A stretch of DNA of 64,000 nucleotides. Origin: Komagataella phaffii GS115 (Eukaryota; Ascomycota; Pichiomycetes; Pichiales; Pichiaceae). Location of the stretch: contig NC_012964.1 of the NCBI RefSeq assembly GCF_000027005.1, forward strand, positions 1 through 64,000. Reading direction: 5' to 3'. The position numbers and the translations under genes are program-made. Positions 10,914 through 21,388 of the stretch are shown piece after piece. Each line of letters begins with the position of its first letter. Position 1 is the stretch's first letter. The notes below the pieces were generated by a model that ran no database searches, was not told where the DNA came from, and saw only the letters and a program-made list of their open reading frames with translations.

Positions 10914-12600
10914 TGCAATTTTGATTATCTGACACTAACTATACCACTTCGATAATTGCGGAATTGCTCTGTTTATAAGCAAATTTTTATTAGCCAAATT
11001 CAGCTGAGCCTCGTCAATTGGATGATTCTGGAGTGAAATGCTGGGATACAATGCCAAGCTTGGGGCACTAATAAAGCTAGAAAAATAGAGGCCGAAATCA
11101 GTCCTTGAAGGTCATTCATATTGCCTTCTGGAGCTGAGGAGACTATTTCAATTATGGGTTGTTGTATAAGATTTGGAATTACGGGGTTCAATGCCACACT
11201 AGTTGAGGATGTATGTCTTTGACCTGAGAGACGATCTGAAATTTATACAATGTGCGTTCACTTTATACAAATTATTGATATAATTGCTTATATCGAATAC
11301 AGAAGATAAAATCAATTCGTTTTCGACAGAAATGTTACCACGTAAATAGTAAACTGTTTGTTTTTTTCCTTTGGTGAAACTTCTTCCACCTTTAATTGAT
11401 TGTGACCAGTACAGAAAACTTGCCTACGAACTAGTAACCACATGCATGTCGCTGTAATCGAGCCAAGCCGGAAAATCATGGATAAACAAAGTGGAGTGGG
11501 ATAACCGGATCATACTCCGAGCTAGTTCGCTGCAACATAATTTCAAATCTTAAGTCGAAGTCTTACCTCAGATTACTTGCTATTTCAAATTTTTTCTCAT
11601 CAATTTCAAGCTTTCGGCCTTGGCACTTCTGGCCAACGTCCATGCACTCCACGATTCCGATTTTTTCAAGTCGTCTCCGCTGGACAGCAAAGTTGTCCAA
11701 AGGAAAAGTGAAAACTTCTCCACTATATATGCTTACCCCACAGGTTAGTTTTCGAAGATGGTTGCAAATCTTCACCTTGCTCGCACTTCACTTATTGACT
11801 AGTTAAATACCGTTTGCTTTGAAACACTAAAACTAAGTATGGTTGACAAGCTGGTATGGTTGTGGGGTCCTTTTAAATTAGTTGATTAGATTATTGTTAT
11901 CGCAGATACTGTTGCCTGTAGAACTACTGCGAACGAAGTACACATCTGATGACATGTTGTTTGTTGTTCAAGGCAATTTCAACGCACAAAGAATTCTTGA
12001 TATCATCAAGGGACATGATCTTGAAATAAAGTGTAAAATTGCTGTAAGCCTAAGGAAACTGCAAGTGCAGCCCTCAAAGCCCCGGAGAATAACAATAGCG
12101 TCACTATTGCGTTAACAAGAGTTGACTCGATCCCTTTGGAGAAAACGATGTAGATTCTGTTGAGCAGATATGCGACTCAGTCAATGAAGAAGTTATAGAG
12201 CAGTATATTTGGTGTCTCAAGATGATAACAGATTTTACTGTTGTGTGATTCTTCTTTAAATACTTCTCAATTATTTGAAAAATATCAGCATCGTAAGACA
12301 AAGCTTGCGTGTGAGGTTACCATTTGGGTTGAGTATGGCGAGAATTCAATTAGGTGATAAGCTAATCAAGTTTATTGGATGACAATACGGCGTAGACATG
12401 ATCAACTACGTATGAACGACCATATTAGTGTGAAAATTACTGTCTCCACACTAACTTATTTGATAAATGATTAATTCAATAAAACCTTGTTTTGAGGTAT
12501 TATTTAGGTACGTCAGATGGTACGGTTCATCGATGGATTTCCTTCACAATGGACCTTTATTCTTCTTTTCAATTTTGCTTACATAGTAACAGAATTCATA
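10914..12600. other. Gene-poor stretch with possible small relics
   Basis: AT-rich sequence with short open frames. A minus-strand frame at 11563-11775 and a plus-strand frame at 11882-12115 read like ordinary protein. The latter could be joined to an ATG at 11839 only by assuming a weak intron. Neither has a recognisable domain, so no gene is called. Confidence 0.4.
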
Positions 12601-12772
12601 GCTGACATGTCGCTTTTCTTGATGGAAGGCATGTCAGAGTTCATGGCCGACATGTCGCTCTTCTTCATAGAAGGCATGTCAGAGTTCATGGCCGACATGT
12701 CGCTCTTCTTCACAGAAGACATGTCAGTTTTTTTCATGGAAGGCATGTCAGAGTTCATGGCCGACATGTGAG
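12601..12772. repeat. 45-bp minisatellite
   Basis: Copies start at 12601 and 12646 (45 bp each) and at 12691 (69 bp, with a 24-bp internal partial duplication), and a truncated copy starts at 12760. Each unit carries GACATGTC and GCATGTCAGAG blocks that can pair with each other. The period is 15 codons and both strands stay open. The plus-strand frame repeats a MADMSLFF-EGMSEF unit and the minus-strand frame repeats SDMPSMKKSDMSAMN. Whether either is translated is unknown. Confidence 0.93.
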
Positions 12773-13441
12773 AAGAACTTCGTTTGAAAAAGCGTCGGAA
12801 AAAGGTCATGAAACAAAAAGTCACTGCCTTTCTTGATCATGGGAAGCAAATGCATTTAGATATTTTCGTTTCGTTCGTACTACATGCTATTTGAAACTTG
12901 GAAGCTGTTCCAAAAGGTCATTGGTTCACTTGATGTGAAATTGATGTGAAATAGTAAAGACTTTTACTCCTTTTGCAGACCTTGATTGCAGAAAAGTGAT
13001 CTGATCCCATAAACTTCAATCGCGACTTCGTTTCAAAAATTAGGTAATCTGGAGTGAGAATTCTCGTTTTTATGTTCTGAGCGTTCTTTCTTCTTGACGG
13101 GTGGATAAAGAGAAGACCTGAATTACAGAGAAGAGCTAAAATTCCAAGAGCAATTATTATTATCTTTTTAAACCGCAGTTCCCCCTGACATGGTAATAGA
13201 GGTATTCACAAATTTGGCGCCTTGTCAGTTCTTCTTGAATTACCATTTACGGACTCCCAACTCCTCATCCGGTGCTAAGCCTCAATAAAAAAAGAAAGAC
13301 TAAGTTTTGCTCAAACCTTTCTAGTTGCCACCTGCCTTGTAGTCCGAAGCAAAGTGGCTGAATATCACTTCGCGCAATGCTTTCCAGTTGCCACCGGCTG
13401 AGAATGAGGTTCAACTCTGTTTAAACAGTAATTGTTTCGAA
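12773..13441. other. Spacer and 5' region of the MsrB gene
   Basis: No gene recognised before the methionine sulfoxide reductase. Close to that gene, an ATG at 13377 opens a 15-codon frame (MLSSCHRLRMRF...), which ends in TAA before the main start and is in a different frame from it. It resembles a basic mitochondrial presequence; see the finding. Confidence 0.5.
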
Positions 13442-13843
13442 ATGACTAATTGGAAAGCTATATTGACTCCAGCACAATACCGAGTGCTTCGTTTGGGCGG
13501 TACGGAAACACCACACACCGGACAGTATGTGAACTTCAAAGAAAGTGGGACCTACTTATGTGGTGGATGTCAAACTCCACTTTACAAAAGCAGCACAAAG
13601 TTCGATTCATCTTGTGGTTGGCCTGCATTCTATGAAGCGTTACCTGGAGCAGTAACACGAATAGAAGACAACTCTCTTGGAATGCGAGGAATTGAAATCA
13701 GATGCTCCCAGTGCGATGGACATCTTGGCCATGTTTTTGAGGGTGAGGGGTATGACACTCCTACAGACTCGAGGCATTGTGTCAACAGTATCAGCCTGAA
13801 GTTTCAAGGTGAAGGGGAGGATGAGGAGAACACTACTAAGTAA
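13442..13843 (+). CDS. MXR2: Peptide methionine-R-sulfoxide reductase (MsrB)
   Basis: 133 residues from the ATG at 13442. The SelR/MsrB fold covers almost the whole protein. Zinc-binding pairs are C40-x2-C43 (LCGGC) and C88-x2-C91 (RCSQC). C58 in SSCGWPAF is in the usual resolving position, and C113 in RHCVNS is the expected catalytic cysteine. The enzyme reduces methionine-R-sulfoxide in proteins, using thioredoxin for recycling. The S. cerevisiae orthologue acts largely in mitochondria. Here the ATG chosen gives no presequence, although the frame is open without ATG upstream to about 13388 and a presequence-like short frame sits just before it out of phase. The tail is acidic (EGEGEDEEN). 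Confidence 0.93.
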   Translation: MTNWKAILTPAQYRVLRLGGTETPHTGQYVNFKESGTYLCGGCQTPLYKSSTKFDSSCGWPAFYEALPGAVTRIEDNSLGMRGIEIRCSQCDGHLGHVFEGEGYDTPTDSRHCVNSISLKFQGEGEDEENTTK

Positions 13844-14594
13844 AACGATGAATTTTATTTTTTGTGCCTTATATAAGTTGTTATTCAGTTTTTTAAGACA
13901 GCTTTGATTTGGAATGTTCCCATAGGAGACCCATCAGAGTCCTTGAAAATGGTAAACTTCTCATTGATTTTTCATAACGAGGCGACAGAGATTTATGCTA
14001 GTTGTATTCAACGATGATGAGCTTGGAGTGCATCGGCAAATGAATATCAGTTTCTTTAGTTTTGTCAAATTTAATAGAAAATGTGACCGTTGAAAGTAAA
14101 ATAAGATTAAACGAAAGACAGAAAGAGAAAAAGTTTGTAAAGGGAAAACCGTTAAGGAACGCACACTGGCACCACAATTGTAGATCCGGCGTCCGCGGCT
14201 ATGGTAGTCAGAAGAATCTTTTCAGTCACAATATTGGCCTGTGTGCCAGTGCAAGCGTCGCACAATTCCCTTCTGACGTTAGCAATCGATGAGCAAGCAT
14301 CTGGTTCAACCGGACTTTGTCTTGCTATAAAGACTGTTTCCAAAACCTCACTTCTACCAGCTATTGCCATCTTTATGGTGCCTAGGCTAGCTGGTAGCAA
14401 ACAGTATCTTATTGTGCAACCGTGCTTTTAGTCAGTTTTGCTGTATGTTGTCTCAAAGTGGATCTATATGAACTATTTAGTACATCTAGTTAGTGGTCCT
14501 GCCATTTTTCCAGGGTTTCTCAACTGCCTACATAAACTGAAAAATAGTAAAGCACAAAAGTAGAATGCTCGCTAGCCTCCAGTAGTATGCAGTA
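13844..14594. other. Spacer, nothing firmly recognised
   Basis: About 750 bp between the MsrB gene and the Medusa-like gene. Overlapping open frames on both strands at 14150-14430 have no domain I recognise. A GATGATGA element near 14011 resembles a snoRNA C box, but no D box follows at a suitable distance. Confidence 0.45.
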
Positions 14595-15947
14595 TTATTG
14601 GATATTAAACATTAGCTCACTGTTTGTCGGCTTGGCTATATTTTTGAATTTATCAATTGGCACTGCTACGTAATAGCTGTGGAGAGCCCGCCGCAGAGCT
14701 GGTCCAAGCTTTGACCATTCCAAAATTCTGAGATCCTTATTGACCTTTCGAGGTCTCCGAACTTCATATGTCTTGATACGATGGGCCAGCTCTGCAATAT
14801 AATTCTCGTTAGATGCTGTCACTGAACGGCGCTTCATGGTGTTTGTGGTTGACGAGATGAGATGTTTGGACCAGAAGGGCATCAAATTTGACCTTATGCA
14901 GCCCCTTTCTTTTCTTCTCTGCTTGCGATCTTGGATTAAATGGCTTCCCACCAGTAACTCAATTATCTTGATGACTTCGACACTAGTAACGTAGTACTGG
15001 CATTCGATGGAGGTCCCATTCGACGTACAGGCATAACTGCTACGTTTCCCGGTAGATTCTTGTTTCCGTATTTCGGTGAATTCAGACTGAACTTCGTGTA
15101 AAAGGCTTCCATGCACTGTTTGTTTGTCATCAATCTCGTCGTAATTGACTAGACACCGTAAGCACGAGACTTCTAATACTTCCACGTCAGGATCCAGTGT
15201 AGGTTTGGTGTGTGGGTTCTCTAAAGCAGACCCAACTATTGAAAAGGAAGCTGCAATTTCATTTCCCTGTTGTCTTCTCTCTATGCGGATGATTCTTCTA
15301 TTGTCCTTGAGCTCGTTCTCGTTCCATTTCGGTAAGCAAATGTCCTCAATGGTACTGCTTTCCAGTCTCAAACTGGCGGCAACGTACTGTGTTCCAGTAA
15401 TTGATCGCTTTTTCGGGGGTTTGTTGTTGCCTCCAGAGCTACATCCACGAAACAATGGCAAGTAGTAGGTAAGAAACGCTGGTGCCAATAGATCGAAGTC
15501 AGAAAAGAGGTTCAGATTGTCGGTTTTGCTGTGTCGTTCGGGTTGAATCTTTTGTCTTTTGCGGTCAACTTGTGCTTCCAATGAAATTGTGGAGTCTACC
15601 TCTGTGGATGATTCTACTGACAAGTACTCAGACGATGAAACTGCTAGTTTTGCAGAATTTAGCTTATAAGATGGTGAACCATGGAATGATTGGTCAAACG
15701 ATGTAACTTTTGCTGAGTCCACAAATGATAAACATTGATTCGGAGCAGCATCAGCAAGAAGAGAGCTTTTGGCACCTATAAACGAGTGAACAGAACTAAT
15801 TTGTGGGATGTTCGGATATGCGGGACCAGACGATTCTGAATTGAAAATGTTCTCGGTATGTATAGAGGACGAAAGGTCCACCTGCTCCTGTTCCTGTGTT
15901 TGAAACATAGATATTTGTAGCCGCTGAACTGAACCTGCTGTTAACAT
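14595..15947 (-). CDS. Medusa-like (DUF7082) putative transcription regulator
   Basis: 450 residues. The C-terminal half has the pattern I remember from the Medusa/MedA group: RRIIRIERRQQGNEI, a cysteine pair in EVSCLRCLVN, YYVTSVEVIKIIELLVGS, a basic stretch RKQRRKERG with IRSNL, then RRPRKVNKDLRILEWSKLGPALRRAL. In filamentous fungi such proteins control development and adhesion; a nuclear regulatory role here is inferred. The N-terminal third is polar and low complexity. The start is uncertain: the first in-frame ATG is at 15947, with an in-frame stop two codons upstream, yet the broken relative at 4976-6359 has about 70 additional upstream residues. This copy may therefore be shortened or have an unrecognised first exon. 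It is the intact member of an inverted pair. Confidence 0.7.
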   Translation of the reverse strand: MLTAGSVQRLQISMFQTQEQEQVDLSSSIHTENIFNSESSGPAYPNIPQISSVHSFIGAKSSLLADAAPNQCLSFVDSAKVTSFDQSFHGSPSYKLNSAKLAVSSSEYLSVESSTEVDSTISLEAQVDRKRQKIQPERHSKTDNLNLFSDFDLLAPAFLTYYLPLFRGCSSGGNNKPPKKRSITGTQYVAASLRLESSTIEDICLPKWNENELKDNRRIIRIERRQQGNEIAASFSIVGSALENPHTKPTLDPDVEVLEVSCLRCLVNYDEIDDKQTVHGSLLHEVQSEFTEIRKQESTGKRSSYACTSNGTSIECQYYVTSVEVIKIIELLVGSHLIQDRKQRRKERGCIRSNLMPFWSKHLISSTTNTMKRRSVTASNENYIAELAHRIKTYEVRRPRKVNKDLRILEWSKLGPALRRALHSYYVAVPIDKFKNIAKPTNSELMFNIQ

Positions 15948-18900
15948 TACTCATGCTGTGGGGATCTTGAGGCTAATATGTGTTTATCCGACAAGAAGTC
16001 ATGCTGGATGCTGAAAGCTGCAGAATAAGAAACTGCATAGCTAACTCTTGGCGGAATTGGTCTTCGGTTGTTGAAGTGGCCACTTTTGCATTTGAACTGA
16101 TACCAACTCGTAGATACATATTGTCACGTTTAATCCAGCTTGATGTCCTCATTTATTATGTTTTCAGTGTCACTCAATATGCATTTAAAAGCCAACCACC
16201 GTGTTTCCAGCATGAAGCAGAACCATTTGCCATCTGCCCTCCCCCCCTTTCGGCGTTGAAATAACTGCATGGTAATATAATACGAAAACGGACGGCATAT
16301 AGAAACGGGTTCGAAATAGGCCTCAACAAAATAAGTTGCGACCTTCTTTCAGGTGCTAAATTTTTTTCCACGCACGTTTAAAACAGAAGCCAAATAATTT
16401 GGGGGCCAAGCCTCTTTTTTATGCATCTTCAAAACATAATACTGAATAAATTACGTACAGAATCCCAATCTTACATGCAGGTTTAAAAATAGAGACTAAC
16501 TAAATCATGGCACGAATTCCAAATTCGCTATGGACGGTTATAACCACTCAAGTATTATGTAATGCCAAGCTTTGTGAGGGCCAGGAACTATTATGCACAG
16601 CTTGTACAGGAGTACGGACTTTCAGAATTTGCAAGACAGACAAGCCCGGTCATAATACTCAGAATGACTAGGGAATTCAATTGTGGAAAAACTGATCTCC
16701 ATTTGTTAATTACTGTGAGGCTCTAGCTAAATAAGTGAGACAAGAGCTTGATTCAAATCTATCACTTACCGTTTAATTCTAAAACCTGGCTTCATTCCCA
16801 AAAAATGTACTATGAACAACTCCAGTCATACAAACTGATTGTCTGGGCATGTTTCCACCTAGAAACACAATAGATTTGCCAATAAAACACTTGCCAAACA
16901 ATTCTGAGTTTAGTGAAAACACTGCTAGCCAATCCAATTATCTTTCTTGGCGCCATGTTGAATATTGTATTCTCGATTCAACGTTTTTCCAAAGCTAAAT
17001 TGAAAGGTTGTCGTATGTGTATGTATATATAAGCATGAAAGCATTGAGTGGGTAATTTCGAAGCGAATAAGCAAAGAAAGGGAAAAAAATGCTTTTATCT
17101 GTTGGTTTTATTTGTTCAATCACTTTACCTTGGTAGAGCCACCGAAGCTGGTAGAAGCCCATTAAATTTGTTTCTTCAGCCGCGAGACCCTTCTCCGCTC
17201 TCCATGATACCAATTTTGGTGGACCATATTTTTATTACCGTCGTTTCTGCGACTAGATGTAGTAAGGGCAGTGTACCATAGCCACAACTTAGTCGAAGCA
17301 AAACTGAAAGCTTTTACGACCAAAGATACAACTGGAATTGTAACAGCGTACTGTCTTTGCCACTAAAGTTTTTACTTCGGAAACAACAACTGTAAGTGAA
17401 AGTGAACTTTGCAGACAGCCTATGCGGCAGAACAAAGTCAGGAGGTTGTACCAAATGTAGGCCCATCGACCGTTGAAATGGGAAGAAAGTTGTACATTCT
17501 TACACTTGTGGACAGACTATTATTGTGACCAAAAAAATCTTCAGACTAACAATGTCGCAGACACAGAGTCTGCAACGGTATTTTGGGTCTATATTTCAGT
17601 TAATTTTTCAACCTGCAGCTAAATTAGGCTTCTTTCAAGCAAGCCTTGGGCCGCGTATCCGATATTGAGGCCCTTAGTATATATACCATAGTTTTCCTAC
17701 CCCCTTCAACGCTCTATTTGCTAACTGGAGGAGGAAATGGCCTGAACTGGTCACTTTTCTTGCACCCGAAATAGTTTGATTTCTAATGTGTGTTTCTTAT
17801 CCAGAACTTTCTTTCTTTTTATTCTTTGCTTAACAGTTTTTTTTACTACTAACTGCCGGTTTTATTGCAGTTGGCTAAATACGAAAATAATCGGAAATCC
17901 ACTGCTGCACCCAGTCTTAAATTTTGACAACTCGAATTATAGTGGCGTGGCGTATACCCCCTCGTCGCTTTACACAGATACCTTTGCAGTCAAATCAGTT
18001 GAACTTGTTCACCACAAAAAGTTACTGTAACAATTACTCTTTCGACTGGAGCTGGATATTCAGGTGTAGGTTTGATAGTACCGTTCACATTTTCACACGC
18101 AAAGAAAAAAGAACCTGTGTATCCACGCTATGTGGGTTCATGATATCGTATTGATTGCATTACTGTGTTATTCTAAGATTGGTGGTTGTTGTGAGAATTA
18201 CCAGATGCACTCTTAAAAGTTGATAAAAGGGCCAACGTTTTGATCAATTAACTTGAGAAGCTAGAATCAAAATCAAGCACATCTAAGTCAGTCTATTATC
18301 AATGTGATCTATCTCAGGGTCGGATTGAAAAGTTCCAGTAAACTCGGTAACCATACTATTACGATGAAAATGAAAGAGAAATAAAAATAGATTTAATGAT
18401 TAACCCTCACGCGTAAATAAAACTGACATATTGATTGGTTCTTGTAAAATTTTGGTAAAACTATTTGGTTCCACTTAATGACAGAGTACCCTTCATAGAC
18501 GGTCTTGATTGAATTTTCCAGAAATGATCATGACCCAAAATGATAATAAAGCTGGATACACAGTCTAGCATGATCTTGGTTCTTAATGTGAGCTTCCTCT
18601 GAAGTTAATCACTGCTACTTCTGTATTCGGAATCTTACTCGATAATTTTTGGCCCTTAACAAAAATGCTGCCTTAAGAAAAGTTCAAGACAAAAAAAAAA
18701 AAAAAAAAAAAGAAAAGGACGAAAGTGAAAAAGTACAGCTATAGGAAGCACAAATTGAATAATGAACAATTGCTACCAGAAGGCCGGTTAAATCATGCTG
18801 TTAGTCCATCCATACCTAAACAGAGACTATCGCAGAAGACGGAGAGTAGTTGCAAGAAGGACTATAACTCTGAACTGGGTACCTGAGCAAAAGTTTCACT

Positions 18901-19387
18901 AAATCGCTGGTCTGCTGTAATGAAATGTCGAGACGATCAAATTTCGTCCTTTACTAAACTCACACGGTGTGATTCAAGCATCGTTTGAAGGATGCTCCAT
19001 TCAGTAGCTCGTGATGTGTGTGCACTGGAACACATACTGGAACACATACTGTAACCACGGCTCTATAGTCTCCACAACACAGTTGTAGTTCTGCAGATTC
19101 TTTATCTGGTGAGAATAGTAGTTAAGTGCAATTGCGAGCTTCACGCACCCCCGTTGTAATTCGAACAGTCGAAAGTTGCGCATCTGGTACAACGTGGCCT
19201 GGCGTTTGCGGATTAAAATCTCCGCAAAACTACACTTTTAAAGACGCCAATCACCTTCACAGAAATAATGTTTTTAGCAAAAGGACAGTAAGTCGTTATG
19301 ACTCTCATCATGCTCTCCAGCTTGAAACCCCATGTGAATAACGCCAGGGATAGAAATATTTAGTACACCTGCTCATTTCATTGCAGA
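15948..19387. other. Gene-poor stretch, 3.4 kb
   Basis: AT-rich sequence with short open frames only. The frame at 17776-18030 and others nearby have no recognisable domain. It contains a 21-base A run (listed separately). No RNA gene recognised. Confidence 0.5.
18691..18711 (+). repeat. Homopolymer A run
   Basis: Twenty-one consecutive A residues, followed by AG-rich sequence. Such runs are prone to length change and to sequencing error. Confidence 0.95.
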
Positions 19388-21388
19388 TTATGCTTTATAA
19401 TCTGCGAGATCCAAAATCCTTGTTCCCACTTTCTCGGTGAAATACCTATCGTGTGTTGCAGCAATAATTATGCCCGGGAAAGTTAACAGGGCATCTTCGA
19501 TGAATTCTAAACTGGGAAAATCAATATGGTTTGAAGGTTCATCTAGAAGAAGAATTGAACTTCCCCGCAGGATAAGTTGGCAAAGCTGCGCCTTACGACG
19601 ACAACCGATGCTCAAGGTTCTCAAAGAATTCTTCAAATCGTGCCACGTGTAGATTCCAAAGTTGCGCAAATTTGTTATAGCGTTTGCGTCGGTAGCATTG
19701 ATGGACGAATCTTTCTTCAGCAGTGAAATCGGCGATTTGTCTAAAGGCAAACTTTCTTGCTCTTGATCTAAGTATCCAATCTTTGCATTTCCACTAATGG
19801 TAACACTGCCCTCATCTGGCTTTATCAAGCTCATAATGATTTTCATCAATGTACTCTTACCTGATCCATTTGGCCCTTGGATAATAAGCCTATCACCCTT
19901 ACTCAAAGTAAAGGATATATTTTCAAAAAGGGGGCTTTCAAAGGATTTGGAAACTTTGGAAACTTCAATATTCAAGATCGAAGCGCTAAACGCGGGGCTA
20001 TCCTCAAAATCAAAAGAAATATGACGTCTCTCGGGAATAACATCCACCAAATCATCCGTCAACTGTTCAACCTTGTCACTGAGCTGCGCAAACGCCCTAT
20101 TGACACCCTTTTGCGCTCTTTGCTCCTTGTTATTATAACTAAGCTTGTCCCTGTCTGTGCCTGACCTAACGATCCTACTTTTTACTTTGCCCTTAGCCTG
20201 GTTGGCTTTCAGTGTCAGCTTTTTTAATTCCTTTTCCTGGTGCTTTCTCTCTTCAATTTGCCTTTGCCACCTTTTGTCCTCTTCCTCTACGTAATGCTTG
20301 TATTGTCCTTTGAAATGAGTGAATTTCTTCGTATGAGGAGAAAGTTCAGAAATTCGGTTCGACACAGCATTGATCAAGCTACGGTCATGCGTAACCATAA
20401 CAACACCACCATCAAAGTTCTTCAAAAAGCTTTCCAGCCATTCAATACCGCGCCAATCCAGACAGTTAGTGGGCTCATCTAACAAAATAATATCTGGCTC
20501 CAAGATACTGAGTGCGCATAGCATAACTTTTGTTTTCTCACCACCACTGAGAAACTTAAAGGGCATTTTGAGCAAGTCGGTAGAAAGTCCGATATGGTTG
20601 GCTTGCTTGAATGTTTCATGGCCACCCAAGGTATTTAATTCTTGGAGCCACTCGGAAGCGAATGGTTTGTGGGGTTTCGTTAAGAATTCATCAATGTCTG
20701 GGTCATATAGAGATCTCAGTAACGTAACGATTGCCAAGTCGTCACCACTGACATCTTCAAAGTGCTGAGGAAGATATGCAATTCTTCCCTCGATGACCAC
20801 TGATCCTGAATAAGTGTATTCTTCAATCCCGCTGATGAGTTTCAGAAAAGTCGTCTTTCCGGACCCGTTGTCACCAACGATTGTCACCTTGTCCCCCAAA
20901 CTCAGAGAAAAATCTAAACCCGCAAACAGGCATTTTTTCTCAAAGGATAAATCCAAGTTGCACACAGAAATTCCAATTGTCCCGCTGCTTGAAACGAAAT
21001 CCCTATAATAAATACCATAGCCATGAAGTGGCGACAAGGAAGATTTGAGTAATTGCTTTTCTAACTCCTTCTCGGGAAGATTTTCTTGCGATACCTTTTC
21101 AACATTTACAAAGGGCGAAGCATTCTTGCAAATAACGAGCTTAACAGGCTCACCGTGCTTGTCTAAGCACACGTCAACGTGCAATGTCTGCGATTCGGGG
21201 CCTAGAGAGCGTACGTACGACAGGTCTGCCCCATCCATACTCACATCCAAGTCCTTGTAATGTTTTCCGACCCCCTGCGCATTGTTCAGAATGACCTCTG
21301 CTTTTAGTTTTTTTGCCTCATTGTAAATAATTACATTATGTCCACCTTGTACTATCAATTCGGTCCTTGAAAGTGTCTCCGTGTTCAT
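19388..21388 (-). CDS. ABC-F ATPase with an extra N-terminal domain
   Basis: 666 residues from the ATG at 21388. There are two ABC cassettes and no membrane segments, the ABC-F layout. Cassette 1 has Walker A GDNGSGKTT (about 172-180), signature LSGGEKTK, Walker B IILLDEPTNCLD and switch VMVTHDR. The linker between cassettes is long, charged and probably helical. Cassette 2 has GPNGSGKST, a degenerate signature LSIGCRRKA instead of LSGGQ, ILLLDEPSNHID and AATHDRYF. Residues 1-130 form an extra domain that I do not recognise (VIIYNEAKKLKAEVILNN...). Eukaryotic ABC-F proteins (Gcn20, Arb1, New1, eEF3) act on ribosomes, and bacterial ones protect ribosomes from antibiotics. The compact build resembles the bacterial type more than those yeast proteins, so horizontal origin is possible but untested. 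No neighbour suggests a pathway. Confidence 0.85.
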   Translation of the reverse strand: MNTETLSRTELIVQGGHNVIIYNEAKKLKAEVILNNAQGVGKHYKDLDVSMDGADLSYVRSLGPESQTLHVDVCLDKHGEPVKLVICKNASPFVNVEKVSQENLPEKELEKQLLKSSLSPLHGYGIYYRDFVSSSGTIGISVCNLDLSFEKKCLFAGLDFSLSLGDKVTIVGDNGSGKTTFLKLISGIEEYTYSGSVVIEGRIAYLPQHFEDVSGDDLAIVTLLRSLYDPDIDEFLTKPHKPFASEWLQELNTLGGHETFKQANHIGLSTDLLKMPFKFLSGGEKTKVMLCALSILEPDIILLDEPTNCLDWRGIEWLESFLKNFDGGVVMVTHDRSLINAVSNRISELSPHTKKFTHFKGQYKHYVEEEDKRWQRQIEERKHQEKELKKLTLKANQAKGKVKSRIVRSGTDRDKLSYNNKEQRAQKGVNRAFAQLSDKVEQLTDDLVDVIPERRHISFDFEDSPAFSASILNIEVSKVSKSFESPLFENISFTLSKGDRLIIQGPNGSGKSTLMKIIMSLIKPDEGSVTISGNAKIGYLDQEQESLPLDKSPISLLKKDSSINATDANAITNLRNFGIYTWHDLKNSLRTLSIGCRRKAQLCQLILRGSSILLLDEPSNHIDFPSLEFIEDALLTFPGIIIAATHDRYFTEKVGTRILDLADYKA

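Noticed and set aside
11839..12115. Small spliced gene beginning MVDKL
   Set aside because: Needs a weak GTATGG donor without a TACTAAC branch point; no family recognised.
14005..14100. C-box-like GATGATGA as a stand-alone snoRNA
   Set aside because: No D box or closing stem at a suitable distance.
16290..16330. GGTTCGAAAT as a tRNA T-arm
   Set aside because: No flanking stem, D-arm or anticodon arm fits.
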